Assembly (NCBI GenBank): GCA_902583265.1
Contig: CACHVD010000007.1
Location: 1-54,419, forward strand
DNA length: 54,419 bases
Direction of reading: 5' to 3'
DNA from: an uncultured Prochlorococcus sp.
GTDB taxonomy: Bacteria > Cyanobacteriota > Cyanobacteriia > PCC-6307 > Cyanobiaceae
Shown: in pieces, positions 36,911 to 46,519 of the stretch
How the letters are laid out: each line of letters starts with the position of its first letter
Numbering within the stretch: the first letter of the stretch is position 1
Made by a program: the position numbers and the translations under genes
Notes under the pieces: generated by a model
Seen by the model: the letters and a program-made list of their open reading frames with translations, nothing else
Databases searched by the model: none
Told to the model about the DNA's origin: nothing

Positions 36911-38278
36911 CTAAAGAAGACCCACAGGATCAGCTGCAACATCATCTGAAATTTTATTGCCATCATTTGGGGGCTTATCTTTTAGAACAATTCTTAAGAG
37001 AACAGGTGCAAGAAATGTAGTTCCAATAACCATTAATAAAATTGCTGCTTCAAGAGAAGGAGTTAATAACTTAGCGCTTGTTCCTAGCCCAAGAAAAATT
37101 AAACCAACCTCTCCTCTAGGCATCATTCCCAAGCCTACAACTAATCTATTTGTAGGTTTATCACTTGAAAATACCCATCCTGCTGCAATTTTTCCAATAA
37201 TCGCAACAACTAGTAAAAATCCTGCAACTACAAGAGCTGATCTGCTTGTTGGATCAAGTGGATTGATAACTGATAAATCCATTCCAGCTCCAACTAATAC
37301 AAAGAAAATAGTTGCGAATAAGGAAACCAAAGGTAAAACAGATTGTTGTATTGCATGATTATTTTTAGAACTACTAAGAATCAATCCTGCTGCAAAAGCC
37401 CCTAAAGCTGCTTCCAATCCAATAGCTGTTGCAACGAAACAACACAATACAAGTATCACAAAAGAAGCTACTACTACGGCTCCAGGAGCCTTTAATCTAT
37501 CCAGTAACCAATCAAAACCTGGAGCAGCTGTTCTACTTAATGCAATAGCAGCAATAACAAATACTACAGCTGCTGCAACCAATTTAACAATAGGAGCAAT
37601 TTCTAAAGTACCTCCTGCAGCAAGGGCGACTACAACTGCCAAAATAACAATTCCCAAAATATCATCTAACACCGCTGCACCAATAACAATCTGTCCTTCT
37701 CTAGTTTTCAAATATCCCAATTCACCGAATACACTTGCAGTAATTCCTATACTTGTGGCTGTCATAGACGCTCCAGCAAAAACTGCTGGAATTAGATCTA
37801 CCTGGAAAATAAACATTAATCCAAGAGTTCCAAATGCAAAAGGTAAAATTACGCCGGCCATAGCAACAGTAAAAGCCTGAGCACCGACAGCTACCAATTC
37901 CTCTAACTCACTTTCTAATCCTGTTAAAAATAAAAGCGCATATAAACCAAGCGTTGCTACTGCTTGGAGCGAGGGAAAGCTTTCGAAATAAACATCAGGT
38001 ACAGCTTCTGGCGGTATTGAAGCTAACGAGCTAATAACATTCACAAGTCCTTCATTTAATTCTGTTCCAGCTGAGGGCGGTATCAATAAATGAAATCCTG
38101 ATGCTCCTATAACAACCCCTGCAAGAAGCTCACCTACAATCGTTGGTAAACTTAGTCTTACTAGTACTTCTGCTAATGCTCTTGCTGCTAAAAAGATCAA
38201 TAAAAATCTTATAACTCCAATCAATGTTTCAGCAACTTCTAAATCATGCGCACTTAATTCAGCGATTAAAGAGTACAT
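36911..38278 (-). CDS. CPA2-family cation:proton antiporter
   Basis: The 455-residue membrane protein has about 12 hydrophobic helices and the monovalent cation:proton antiporter-2 pattern. LSLPTIVGELLAGVVIGASG comes early, followed by FLTGLESELEEL, GASMTATSIGITASVFGELG and AAVLDDILGIVIL with paired acidic residues. MMPRGEVGLIFLGLG lies near the C-terminus. It resembles the NapA-type Na+/H+ antiporters of marine cyanobacteria. A role in sodium or pH balance in seawater is inferred. There is no C-terminal TrkA domain. It is divergent from glgP over 134 bases containing a nine-base-arm hairpin. Confidence 0.9.
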   Translation of the reverse strand: MYSLIAELSAHDLEVAETLIGVIRFLLIFLAARALAEVLVRLSLPTIVGELLAGVVIGASGFHLLIPPSAGTELNEGLVNVISSLASIPPEAVPDVYFESFPSLQAVATLGLYALLFLTGLESELEELVAVGAQAFTVAMAGVILPFAFGTLGLMFIFQVDLIPAVFAGASMTATSIGITASVFGELGYLKTREGQIVIGAAVLDDILGIVILAVVVALAAGGTLEIAPIVKLVAAAVVFVIAAIALSRTAAPGFDWLLDRLKAPGAVVVASFVILVLCCFVATAIGLEAALGAFAAGLILSSSKNNHAIQQSVLPLVSLFATIFFVLVGAGMDLSVINPLDPTSRSALVVAGFLLVVAIIGKIAAGWVFSSDKPTNRLVVGLGMMPRGEVGLIFLGLGTSAKLLTPSLEAAILLMVIGTTFLAPVLLRIVLKDKPPNDGNKISDDVAADPVGLL

Positions 38279-38292
38279 TGTAAGCGTAAAAA

Positions 38293-38323
38293 AATAAACT
38301 ACCTATTTGGAAGATAGTTTATT
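38293..38323. repeat. Inverted repeat between the antiporter and glgP starts
   Basis: AATAAACTA (38293-38301) and TAGTTTATT (38315-38323) are perfect nine-base arms with a 13-base loop. They lie 15 bases upstream of the antiporter ATG and 90 bases upstream of the glgP ATG. The site could be an operator for either gene or a hairpin in the antiporter leader. Confidence 0.35.
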
Positions 38324-38412
38324 GAGGGCCCAATTTAATAAATATGTAAGAAAAAAGCAAAAATACTCAACAAGTGTGGATCTGAAGTTACAACAAAGAA
38401 ATTTTCTAAAAA

Positions 38413-40977
38413 ATGGCTATTGTCTGTTATATGGCTAATCAAATGAATTCCAACGAACCCTTCGATCTACGTTTGCCTACCCCAGGCTGTTACTTAGATC
38501 CTGAAAAAGCTGGCATGGATTCTGATGCTGTGTTTCAAGGAATGACAGCCCATCTTTTTTATACTCTTGGAAAGTTAGCTACTTCTGCAAGTCCTCACGA
38601 CTTGTATATGGCTTTAAGTTACGCAGTTAAAGATAGGCTAATGACAAGATATTTAGCCAGTCAGGAAGTCATAAGAAAAAAACCACAAAAAACAGTTGCC
38701 TACTTATCGGCAGAATTTTTAATAGGCCCTCAATTAAGTAATAATCTTCTCAATCTTGGAATAACTCATGAGGCAGAGGATGCTTTAAAGAGATTCGGCG
38801 TTGAATCATTAGCAACAATTCTTGAAGTAGAAGAAGAGCCTGGACTAGGAAATGGTGGACTTGGCAGATTGGCTGCGTGTTATATGGAATCATTAGCTTC
38901 TCTACAAGTTCCAGCTGTTGGTTATGGTATTCGTTACGAATTTGGAATATTCAATCAGTTAATTAGAGATGGTTGGCAAGTTGAAGTAACCGATAAATGG
39001 CTAAAAGGAGGATGGCCATGGGAACTTCCACAACCTGACGAATCATGCTTCGTTGGTTTTGGAGGCAGAACTGAAAGCTTTAGAGATGATAAAGGTAATT
39101 ACAGATCTAGATGGATTCCTTCAGAACATGCAATTGGAGTACCTCATGATGTTCCAGTTTTAGGATATAGAGTAAATACATGCGACAGATTAAGACTATG
39201 GAGAGCTGATGCAACAGAAAGTTTTGACTTTTATGCATTTAATATTGGTGATTATTATGGGGCAGTAGAAGAAAAAGTTGCATCGGAAACCCTCTCAAAA
39301 GTTCTTTATCCAAATGATGGAACTGACGAAGGTAGAAGACTAAGACTGAAACAACAACACTTTTTTGTAAGTTGTTCTCTTCAGGATATGTTGAGAAGCC
39401 TTGAAAAAAGATCATTACCAATAACAGAATTCGCAAATCATTGGACAGTTCAATTAAATGACACCCATCCTGCTATTGCAGTTGCAGAATTAATGAGACT
39501 TCTTATTGACCAATATCAAATAGGATGGGATGAAGCCTGGAACATAACAACCTCTTCAGTTGCTTATACCAACCACACATTGCTACCAGAAGCTTTAGAG
39601 AAATGGGATTTAGGTTTATTTAATGATCTTCTTCCTCGCCATCTTGAAATCATATATGAGATTAATTGGAGATTCCTACAACAATTAAGACTACGTTACC
39701 CAGGTGATGACAAAATCCTCCAAAAACTCTCAATAATTGATGAAGAGGGATCTAAATCAGTTCGAATGGCACACTTGGCTACGATTGGAGCACATCATAT
39801 AAATGGTGTTGCAGCTCTTCACTCAGATCTGATAAAAAGACAACTTCTTCCTGAATTTGCAGCACTATGGCCTGAAAAATTTACAAATGTAACTAATGGG
39901 GTTACTCCAAGGAGATGGGTTGCACTATCTAATCCATCGTTATCTAATCTTCTAGAAGAAGAGGTTGGTCCTAATTGGATAACAAATATGGAACTTCTTA
40001 AAAAGTTAGAAGAAAAAAAAGATGACAACAACTTTTTACAAAAATTTGAGGAAACTAAATTAAATGGCAAAAGAAAACTAGCTAGTTTTATTCATTCAAA
40101 AACTGGAATACTTGTAGATCCATCAAGTTTATTTGATGTTCAAGTAAAAAGAATCCATCAATATAAAAGGCAGCATTTAAACGCCTTACAAATTATTGCT
40201 CAATATCTAAGAATCAAAAACGGTACAAACAACTTTAAAGTACCAAGAACAATAATATTCGGAGGTAAAGCTGCACCAGGTTACTTTATGGCGAAACTAA
40301 TGATTAGATTCATTAACGGTATTGCTGATGTAGTTAATTCTGATCCAGATATGGATGGTTTACTAAGGGTTGTTTTTTTACCAGACTATAACGTTAAACT
40401 TGGTGAAATAGTTTATCCCGCAACAGATCTTTCAGAACAAATTTCAACTGCTGGAAAAGAAGCATCTGGAACAGGAAATATGAAGTTTGCCATGAACGGT
40501 GCTTTAACTATTGGAACATTAGATGGAGCCAATGTGGAATTAAGGGATCTTGTGAAAAAAGAGAATTTCTTTCTTTTTGGTAAAACTGAAAGCGAAATTA
40601 TGGATTTAAAAAATAATAATTACTCCCCCAAAACTTTTATTGATCAATGCCCAGAACTTAAAGAGGTAATACGCCTAATTGAAATTGGGCATTTCAGCAA
40701 TGGGGATAAAGAATTATTTAAACCGTTATTAAATAGCTTAACTGGACATGACCCATTTTTTGTTATGGCTGATTTTGAAGACTACTTAAATAAACAGGAC
40801 GTAGTCAGTGAATGCTGGAATAATAAAAAATCTTGGAATAAAATGGCATTATTAAATACTGCTAGATCAGGATATTTTTCTTCAGATAGATCTATAAGAG
40901 AATACTGTAAATCTATTTGGAAAGTATCTCCAATGCCAGTAGAAATTACTTGCGACGTGGAAGAATTAACTAATTAA
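38413..40977 (+). CDS. glgP: Glycogen phosphorylase
   Basis: The 854-residue enzyme releases glucose-1-phosphate from glycogen, the night-time carbon store. It has YLSAEFLIGPQL, EEEPGLGNGGLGRLAACYMESLA, a KRIHQYKRQ block and the pyridoxal-phosphate lysine in GTGNMKFAMNG, as expected for the family. Three ATGs occur within the first eleven codons (38413, 38431, 38443). The last begins MNSNEPFDLRLPTPGC and might be the real start, because no clear ribosome-binding site decides between them. The 3' end overlaps the convergent 151-residue gene by 8 bases. Confidence 0.97.
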   Translation: MAIVCYMANQMNSNEPFDLRLPTPGCYLDPEKAGMDSDAVFQGMTAHLFYTLGKLATSASPHDLYMALSYAVKDRLMTRYLASQEVIRKKPQKTVAYLSAEFLIGPQLSNNLLNLGITHEAEDALKRFGVESLATILEVEEEPGLGNGGLGRLAACYMESLASLQVPAVGYGIRYEFGIFNQLIRDGWQVEVTDKWLKGGWPWELPQPDESCFVGFGGRTESFRDDKGNYRSRWIPSEHAIGVPHDVPVLGYRVNTCDRLRLWRADATESFDFYAFNIGDYYGAVEEKVASETLSKVLYPNDGTDEGRRLRLKQQHFFVSCSLQDMLRSLEKRSLPITEFANHWTVQLNDTHPAIAVAELMRLLIDQYQIGWDEAWNITTSSVAYTNHTLLPEALEKWDLGLFNDLLPRHLEIIYEINWRFLQQLRLRYPGDDKILQKLSIIDEEGSKSVRMAHLATIGAHHINGVAALHSDLIKRQLLPEFAALWPEKFTNVTNGVTPRRWVALSNPSLSNLLEEEVGPNWITNMELLKKLEEKKDDNNFLQKFEETKLNGKRKLASFIHSKTGILVDPSSLFDVQVKRIHQYKRQHLNALQIIAQYLRIKNGTNNFKVPRTIIFGGKAAPGYFMAKLMIRFINGIADVVNSDPDMDGLLRVVFLPDYNVKLGEIVYPATDLSEQISTAGKEASGTGNMKFAMNGALTIGTLDGANVELRDLVKKENFFLFGKTESEIMDLKNNNYSPKTFIDQCPELKEVIRLIEIGHFSNGDKELFKPLLNSLTGHDPFFVMADFEDYLNKQDVVSECWNNKKSWNKMALLNTARSGYFSSDRSIREYCKSIWKVSPMPVEITCDVEELTN

Positions 40978-41425
40978 TATTTTTCTTATCTGGTGAGTCT
41001 GGGGTTTGATGAAATAATCTATTCAACATTAATCGATCCATATTTAATGGGTCTGGAGCTAATTCACTTGCAATTTCTTTAAATTTTAATTCAATATTTT
41101 TTGAAATCTTTGTATCAAATACTCTTTCCATTAATGCTTCAATTGAATATAAATAAGCATTAACACTTTCAAGCTCATCTAAAGTTTCAGTAATTTCTAT
41201 ATCAGTGATATGTTTCTCTTCCAATCCTATATCTTCATTAGATTCTCTTTCGGATAATTGTCTCTGCAATTCATTAGTTACCTTACTACAAAGAGTTCTG
41301 AAAGATTGAATTGAGGCCCAATTCAATTCTTGCTGCTGCTTAAAAGTAGGAAATTCTCTAATCAGACGATCATGCTCTTTATAAAATCTCTGACAATCAG
41401 AGCATTGACATGGTTCTTCAGTCAA
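40970..41425 (-). CDS. Conserved hypothetical protein with N-terminal Cys motif
   Basis: I cannot name a family for this 151-residue protein. It opens with a cysteine cluster, PCQCSDCQRF, then is helical and rich in Glu and Leu (ELQRQLSERESNED, TETLDELESVNAYLYSIEALMERVF). It has no membrane segment. The cysteines could hold a metal. The only possible start is TTG at 41425; a stop codon lies seven codons upstream. The gene is 31 bases downstream of the 110-residue gene on the same strand and its 3' end overlaps glgP. The pair may act together. Confidence 0.65.
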   Translation of the reverse strand: MTEEPCQCSDCQRFYKEHDRLIREFPTFKQQQELNWASIQSFRTLCSKVTNELQRQLSERESNEDIGLEEKHITDIEITETLDELESVNAYLYSIEALMERVFDTKISKNIELKFKEIASELAPDPLNMDRLMLNRLFHQTPDSPDKKNIN

Positions 41426-41456
41426 AAGAAAGTATAACTCTATTTACATCATCTCA

Positions 41457-41789
41457 CTATTTGGGCATAATTGTTGGACCATCAAATAATTCGTCATTTT
41501 CATCAAGTGAATCAGGACTATCAGGCAAAGGTATCTCAATACTAGTAACCAAGTTGATAACATCTCTTAATCTCATGGAATCAGCAAACCATCCCATCGC
41601 TTGTTCGGCATCTCCTCTTTTTTCAGCATCATTTGCTTGATCTTCATGAGCTTCTGCCAATAAAGCAAGCCAACATAAGCATCTTGCCTGAACTATTGAA
41701 AGATCTAAATCATTAGGTTGGGATTTAGAAATACGTTCATGCTCTTGTTGGATTAAGAGTTTTAAACGCATATCATGCAACTTAGCCAT
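41457..41789 (-). CDS. Conserved hypothetical protein
   Basis: I do not recognise this 110-residue protein. It is largely helical, with an Ala-rich middle holding QARCLCWLALLAEAHEDQANDAEKRGDAEQAMGWFADS, arranged like one or two TPR-type helix pairs, and an acidic, Pro-rich end. No signal or membrane segment is present. It starts at ATG 41789 and probably shares a transcript with the 151-residue gene 31 bases downstream. Its promoter would lie in the 78 bases before tRNA-Arg(CCU). Confidence 0.65.
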   Translation of the reverse strand: MAKLHDMRLKLLIQQEHERISKSQPNDLDLSIVQARCLCWLALLAEAHEDQANDAEKRGDAEQAMGWFADSMRLRDVINLVTSIEIPLPDSPDSLDENDELFDGPTIMPK

Positions 41790-41867
41790 AAAAGATTTAT
41801 TACTAATTATACGCTAGCTACAGAGTAGCAAGTTTGCACATATACTACATATAGTTTATTACTTTTA

Positions 41868-41941
<74 letters not shown>

Positions 41942-41966
41942 AATAGATGTTTTTTGGAATAATGAG

Positions 41967-41972
41967 TACTAT
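41967..41972 (+). promoter_or_regulatory. Candidate -10 box for rnpB
   Basis: TACTAT ends seven bases before the likely 5' base of RNase P RNA at 41980, a normal -10 spacing. No good -35 box is visible. The site lies in the 38-base space shared with the divergent tRNA-Arg, so both promoters must be packed there or overlap the tRNA. Confidence 0.35.
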
Positions 41973-41979
41973 GCTAAAT

Positions 41980-42356
41980 GAAAGCAGGAGAGGCAATTGC
42001 AAAAAAGTTTTATTTTGGAAACAAAATAAAACTTTTTTGAGGAAAGTCCGGGCTCCCACATGGTCAGGCTTGCTGGGTAATTCCCAGTGCGGGTAACCGT
42101 GAGGATAGTGCCACAGAAACATACCGCCTAATACTGTGATGTACGGCAAGGGTGCAAGGGTGCGGTAAGAGCGCACCAGCAACATTGAGAAGTGTTGGCT
42201 AGGTAAACCCCGGCTGGGAGCAAGGCTTAGTAGATTAACGACCATTAAATAATCTACTTAGAAGTGCCGCTTGAGACTGTGAAGTAATTCCAGCCCTAGA
42301 TAGATGATTGCCCATCTTATTTAAGATGAACAGAACCCGGCTTATGACCTGCTTTC
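41980..42356 (+). ncRNA. rnpB: RNase P RNA
   Basis: The catalytic RNA that matures tRNA 5' ends is clear: the outer P1 helix is GAAAGCAGG (41980-41988) with CCTGCTTTC (42348-42356). The conserved GAGGAAAGTCCGGGCTCC lies near the start, and CAGAACCCGGCTTATG near the end. P3 is an 18-base-pair, mostly A-U helix (42000-42017 with 42022-42039) closed by a GAAA loop. The bacterial ACAGAAACATACCGCC core is also present. The exact ends are inferred from the P1 pairing. rnc follows 25 bases downstream. Confidence 0.97.
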
Positions 42357-42381
42357 TTATTAATGTGACCATTTTAATCAA

Positions 42382-43131
42382 ATGAAAAATATAGTTAATA
42401 CAAAAAGAATTAATCAAATAATTGCTTTCTTAAACACTTTAAAAATTAAATCAAAAAGATTTTCTGACATTATTCAAAAACAAAATTCTTCAGTTATTAA
42501 AAATTTTGATCAAGCATTAACCCATTCCTCAGGTGACAGAATTATAAATTACGAAAAATTAGAATTTTTTGGAGATGCAGTACTTAGATTGGCTGCATCA
42601 AATTTTATTGAAAAAAAGTATCCTCAAATGAACGTAGGGGAAAGATCAGAGCTAAGAGCACAAATTGTGAGTGACGAATGGTTAACTAAATTAGGGAAAA
42701 AAATTGATATAGAAAAATTAATAATCAAAGGTCCCAAAGCTCTTGGTGATGAAAATTCAAAAAACACCATTATTGGTGAGGCCACGGAAGCTTTAATTGG
42801 AGCCATTTATAAGTGCTTTAATTCAATTCAAGAAGTAAATTTATGGTTAGATGATATTTGGGAAAAAGAAGCAGAAATATTACTAAAAGCTCCATATAAA
42901 TTCAAAGCTAAGTCAGTCTTACAAGAGTGGTGTCAAAGTAAAGGTTTTGATTTACCAGTTTATAAAATAATTGAGGTCTCCAAGAAAAATGGGGATCCAA
43001 AAAGATTTTCTTGCGATATATTGATCAGAGGCTTAAAGGAATCATCTGCATTTGGAAAATCTCATAAACAAGCAGAGAAAAATGCAGCTAAAGTTTTAAT
43101 TGAAAAGTTTATAACTACAGGTAAGATCTAA
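42382..43131 (+). CDS. rnc: Ribonuclease III
   Basis: The 249-residue protein processes double-stranded RNA, including rRNA precursors. The catalytic signature YEKLEFFGDAVL (57-68) holds Glu61 and Asp65, and a second cluster in IIGEATEALIGAIYKC near residues 130-145 completes the metal site. A dsRNA-binding domain spans about 172-245, ending in the AFGKSHKQAEKNAAKVLIEKF helix. It lies just downstream of rnpB on the same strand and may be read through from it. It ends 3 bases from the convergent ndhS gene. Confidence 0.96.
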   Translation: MKNIVNTKRINQIIAFLNTLKIKSKRFSDIIQKQNSSVIKNFDQALTHSSGDRIINYEKLEFFGDAVLRLAASNFIEKKYPQMNVGERSELRAQIVSDEWLTKLGKKIDIEKLIIKGPKALGDENSKNTIIGEATEALIGAIYKCFNSIQEVNLWLDDIWEKEAEILLKAPYKFKAKSVLQEWCQSKGFDLPVYKIIEVSKKNGDPKRFSCDILIRGLKESSAFGKSHKQAEKNAAKVLIEKFITTGKI

Positions 43132-43134
43132 TTT

Positions 43135-43320
43135 TTACACTATTTCTAAATCAGTTAGTTGGAAAGTTATGAGTTTATCCCAATTACCGCCCTCAAAAAG
43201 AACTGCTGCTCTTTTTTTTGTAACTCTTTGTGCAAATCCTTTGTATCCTCTATATATAGAGTCGGTTTTTTTTACAACAACAAAAGAACCAGGGAGTATT
43301 GGTTTAGTCGATAATTCCAT
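43135..43320 (-). CDS. ndhS: NAD(P)H-quinone oxidoreductase subunit S
   Basis: The 61-residue protein matches the cyanobacterial NdhS (CRR31-type, former DUF3252) SH3-like fold. It has [21 protein letters not shown], then [21 protein letters not shown] and the end [11 protein letters not shown]. NdhS forms part of the ferredoxin-binding site of NDH-1 that supports cyclic electron flow. The ATG at 43320 is preferred to a TTG one codon upstream. The start codon is only 24 bases from that of the divergent rimM. Confidence 0.88.
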   Translation of the reverse strand: MELSTKPILPGSFVVVKKTDSIYRGYKGFAQRVTKKRAAVLFEGGNWDKLITFQLTDLEIV

Positions 43321-43344
43321 CAAAAACTCTTTTTACTACAATAT

Positions 43345-43884
43345 ATGATAAACAAAGATGAATGGTTGATTGTTGGATTGATAACATCATGTCATGGAAT
43401 TAATGGACAAGTAAAAGTAAAATCTTTAAGTGATTTTGAAGAAAGATTTCTAAAACCTGGATTGAGATGGTTACGAAAAGAAGATGAACCCCCTTCAAAA
43501 ATAGAACTTGTCTCTGGTTTCAAGAATCCTGGCAAAGAAACCTTTATTCTTAAGTTCAAAGGAATAAGTAACAGAAATCATGCAGAGAAACTTAAAAATC
43601 ATAAAATATTAGTAAAAGCCAACAAACTTCCTAAATTAAACAAAGAAGAATTCCACTTGTTAGAACTTATAAATTTGCAAGTAAAGATGTTGATCAATGA
43701 AGAATTAAAAATAATTGGAAAGGTTATTGATTTAGAAAATGAAAAAAATAATTTACTTGTTATTGAATTATTAAAAGATCAAAAAAAAGTTTTGGTACCA
43801 TTTGTTGAAGAAATAGTCCCATTAATCGATATAAAAAATAATTTTATTATGATTAATCCTCCAAAAGGACTTTTAGAACTGTAA
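43345..43884 (+). CDS. rimM: Ribosome maturation factor RimM
   Basis: The 179-residue protein assists late assembly of the 30S subunit head by binding S19. The N-terminal RimM domain has [18 protein letters not shown], and a C-terminal PRC-barrel-like half includes [31 protein letters not shown] and [15 protein letters not shown]. Length is normal for the family. It lies divergent from ndhS with only 24 bases between the start codons, so its promoter probably overlaps ndhS. The 3' end lies 34 bases from the convergent glmS. Confidence 0.96.
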   Translation: MINKDEWLIVGLITSCHGINGQVKVKSLSDFEERFLKPGLRWLRKEDEPPSKIELVSGFKNPGKETFILKFKGISNRNHAEKLKNHKILVKANKLPKLNKEEFHLLELINLQVKMLINEELKIIGKVIDLENEKNNLLVIELLKDQKKVLVPFVEEIVPLIDIKNNFIMINPPKGLLEL

Positions 43885-43918
43885 TTTTTTTCTGAAAATA
43901 AAAATTTAAAAGGATTTA

Positions 43919-45814
43919 TTATTCGACAGTAACACTTTTAGCTAAATTCCTTGGTTGATCAACATCAAGTCCTCTATGAGCAGCGATATGGTAGCTTAAT
44001 AATTGCAAAGGTACGATGTTAAGTAAAGGCGAAACCCATTCAGTAGAGGAAGGAATTTTCATTAAATAGTCAAAGATTTCAGTTCCATTACATTCAGGAG
44101 CAATCCCAATCATAAATGAGTCTCTAGCTTTTGCTTCTTGAGCATTACTGATAACTTTATCAAAAACTTGACCAGGAGAGGCAATAGAAATTACAGGAAC
44201 TTTTTTATCTAGCAAAGCTATTGGTCCATGTTTCATTTCACCAGCTGGATAACCTGCTGCATGAATGTAACTAATTTCTTTCAGTTTTAAAGCTCCTTCA
44301 AGAGCAATAGGATAATTTATACCTCTTCCTAAAAAAATTACGTCTTTAATATTAAAAAAATCATGTGCTAACTTTTCTGAGGATTCATTATGTTGCTCTA
44401 AGAGATCTTCTATTAATGGAGGCAATTTTACAAGTTCTGTTATTAATTTATCTATTTCATCTTCACTTTGAGTGCCTTTAATTTGTGCAAATTTTATAGC
44501 TAATCCATAAAAAGAAAGTAATTGTCCAAAAAAGGTTTTTGTTGCTGCTACTCCAACCTCTATCCCTGCGCAGATATCAATTATATTTAAGACCTGTCTT
44601 CCTATCGAGCTTTCTTTTCTATTTGTTATTGCAATGAGATTAGGTTTAAATTTTTTATCTTCTTTTGAAGACCGTCTTTTAATTTCCATATCGATAGCTG
44701 CAATTGTATCGGCTGTTTCTCCAGATTGAGTTACTCCAATAGTTAATGTATTTGGTAATAATGGAGGTGGTGAATATCGAAATTCACTTGCATAAAAGAC
44801 ATTTGTAGGAATTCCTGAGAATTGTTCTAATAAAAACCTGCCAACCATTGCAGCATGTTTACTTGTGCCACAAGCAATTATTTCAATTCTCTCTATTGAT
44901 TCAAAAAACTTTGTATCAAAAGGATAGTTTATTTGATATTGACCATTCTCTAAGTTTTTAATTAAATAATTTTTCAACCAATTTTTTGCAGTTTCAGGCT
45001 GATCATAAATCTCTTTCAGCATGTAATGTTTGAAATTCATCTTATCCATTATTTGCTCTGAAACTTTTAAAGAAACTGGACTTCGATATTGTCTCTCATT
45101 ATTTGAGTCATATATTTCTATTCCAAGAGGGGTTAATAAAGCTATTTCCTCATCCTCCATAGGCAGAATAATATTTGTAAAATTTGCAATTGCTGGCGTA
45201 TCACTTGCACATATAAATTCTCCTTCACCCAAACCAATAATCAATGGTGCTTGTCTTCTTGCAACTACAAGAGCGGTTGGAGCATCAGCCCATAAAACTG
45301 CTAGGGCATAAGATCCTTCCAAATCAGATATGACATTTCTCACAGCAACTAATAATGTTGAACCATTTTTATCAAGATTAAGTTTATTTAATGTATTTAA
45401 CTCTCTTTGAATTAGATGAGGAATTACTTCGGTATCTGTATCAGAATTGAATATAACACCCTCATTCTGTAATTTAATTTTTAAGTCTTGAAAATTCTCA
45501 ATAATGCCATTTTGAACAACTGCAATAGTTCCTGAACTATTAGTATGAGGATGTGCATTTTTTATTTCAGGTTTTCCATGAGTTGCCCAACGGGTATGTC
45601 CAATACCTACGGTTCCAGGCATATTCTTATCATCAAGATTATTGATTAAATTTATAAGTTTTCCCTCTGCTTTATTACAAGTAATATTTTTTGTTTCGGA
45701 ATTTATAATAGCAATACCCGCAGAGTCATAACCCCTATACTCAAGTTTCTCCAAACCATTCATCAATAATGGTAAAGCTTTTTTATAACCAGTAACAGCA
45801 ACTATTCCACACAT
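43919..45814 (-). CDS. glmS: Glutamine-fructose-6-phosphate aminotransferase
   Basis: The 631-residue enzyme makes glucosamine-6-phosphate, the entry to peptidoglycan and lipopolysaccharide sugars. Translation from ATG 45814 gives the required N-terminal Met-Cys-Gly-Ile-Val, with Cys as the glutaminase nucleophile after Met removal. An ATG at 45832 would bury it and is rejected. The glutaminase half has GIGHTRWATHG and NGIIENFQDL. Two SIS domains follow, with IACGTSKHAAM and GRGINYPIALEGALKLKEIS, and the end is the family PRNLAKSVTVE. It follows psaC by 80 bases. No glmS ribozyme is visible. Confidence 0.97.
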   Translation of the reverse strand: MCGIVAVTGYKKALPLLMNGLEKLEYRGYDSAGIAIINSETKNITCNKAEGKLINLINNLDDKNMPGTVGIGHTRWATHGKPEIKNAHPHTNSSGTIAVVQNGIIENFQDLKIKLQNEGVIFNSDTDTEVIPHLIQRELNTLNKLNLDKNGSTLLVAVRNVISDLEGSYALAVLWADAPTALVVARRQAPLIIGLGEGEFICASDTPAIANFTNIILPMEDEEIALLTPLGIEIYDSNNERQYRSPVSLKVSEQIMDKMNFKHYMLKEIYDQPETAKNWLKNYLIKNLENGQYQINYPFDTKFFESIERIEIIACGTSKHAAMVGRFLLEQFSGIPTNVFYASEFRYSPPPLLPNTLTIGVTQSGETADTIAAIDMEIKRRSSKEDKKFKPNLIAITNRKESSIGRQVLNIIDICAGIEVGVAATKTFFGQLLSFYGLAIKFAQIKGTQSEDEIDKLITELVKLPPLIEDLLEQHNESSEKLAHDFFNIKDVIFLGRGINYPIALEGALKLKEISYIHAAGYPAGEMKHGPIALLDKKVPVISIASPGQVFDKVISNAQEAKARDSFMIGIAPECNGTEIFDYLMKIPSSTEWVSPLLNIVPLQLLSYHIAAHRGLDVDQPRNLAKSVTVE

Positions 45815-45894
45815 ACAATATTTTTTTTTCAATTATATTGAAATAAAATACGTATTTATCAAAACATGGACTCTCTTAGAACTGCACTATAAAA

Positions 45895-46182
<288 letters not shown>

Positions 46183-46220
46183 TTACAAAGAAATTAAAAA
46201 AATTAAGATATGCTTCACTC

Positions 46221-46251
46221 TTGTTAACTCTAGGGCATAAAATCATATAGA
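46221..46251 (+). promoter_or_regulatory. Candidate promoter for acpP
   Basis: TTGTTA (46221-46226) and TATAGA (46246-46251) resemble -35 and -10 boxes, though the 19-base spacer is long. The start would fall about 15 bases before the acpP ATG. TAAAAT inside the spacer is an alternative -10. Confidence 0.25.
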
Positions 46252-46273
46252 TAATTAGTAATTTCCATAAACT

Positions 46274-46513
46274 ATGTCACAAGAAATCCTCGAGAAAGTC
46301 TGTTCTATTGTTTCAGAACAATTAAGCGTTGAAACAGGAGAAGTAAAATCAGATTCAAATTTTCAAAATGATTTAGGTGCAGATTCTCTAGATACCGTTG
46401 AACTCGTGATGGCTTTAGAAGAAGCATTTGATATTGAAATTCCCGATGAAGCAGCCGAAGGAATTGCGACTGTTGGCGATGCAGTAAAATTCATCGAAGA
46501 AAAAAAAGGTTAG
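46274..46513 (+). CDS. acpP: Acyl carrier protein
   Basis: The 79-residue acidic helical protein carries acyl chains on 4'-phosphopantetheine attached to Ser38 in [10 protein letters not shown]. The surrounding [21 protein letters not shown] block and the end AVKFIEEKK are typical. It precedes fabF by 6 bases and tkt follows, a gene order familiar from marine picocyanobacteria. It is divergent from psaC. Confidence 0.98.
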   Translation: MSQEILEKVCSIVSEQLSVETGEVKSDSNFQNDLGADSLDTVELVMALEEAFDIEIPDEAAEGIATVGDAVKFIEEKKG

Positions 46514-46519
46514 TAAAGA

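Noticed and set aside
45815-45832. An ATG 18 bases upstream of the glmS start
   Set aside because: It would place residues before the catalytic Cys, which must be N-terminal.
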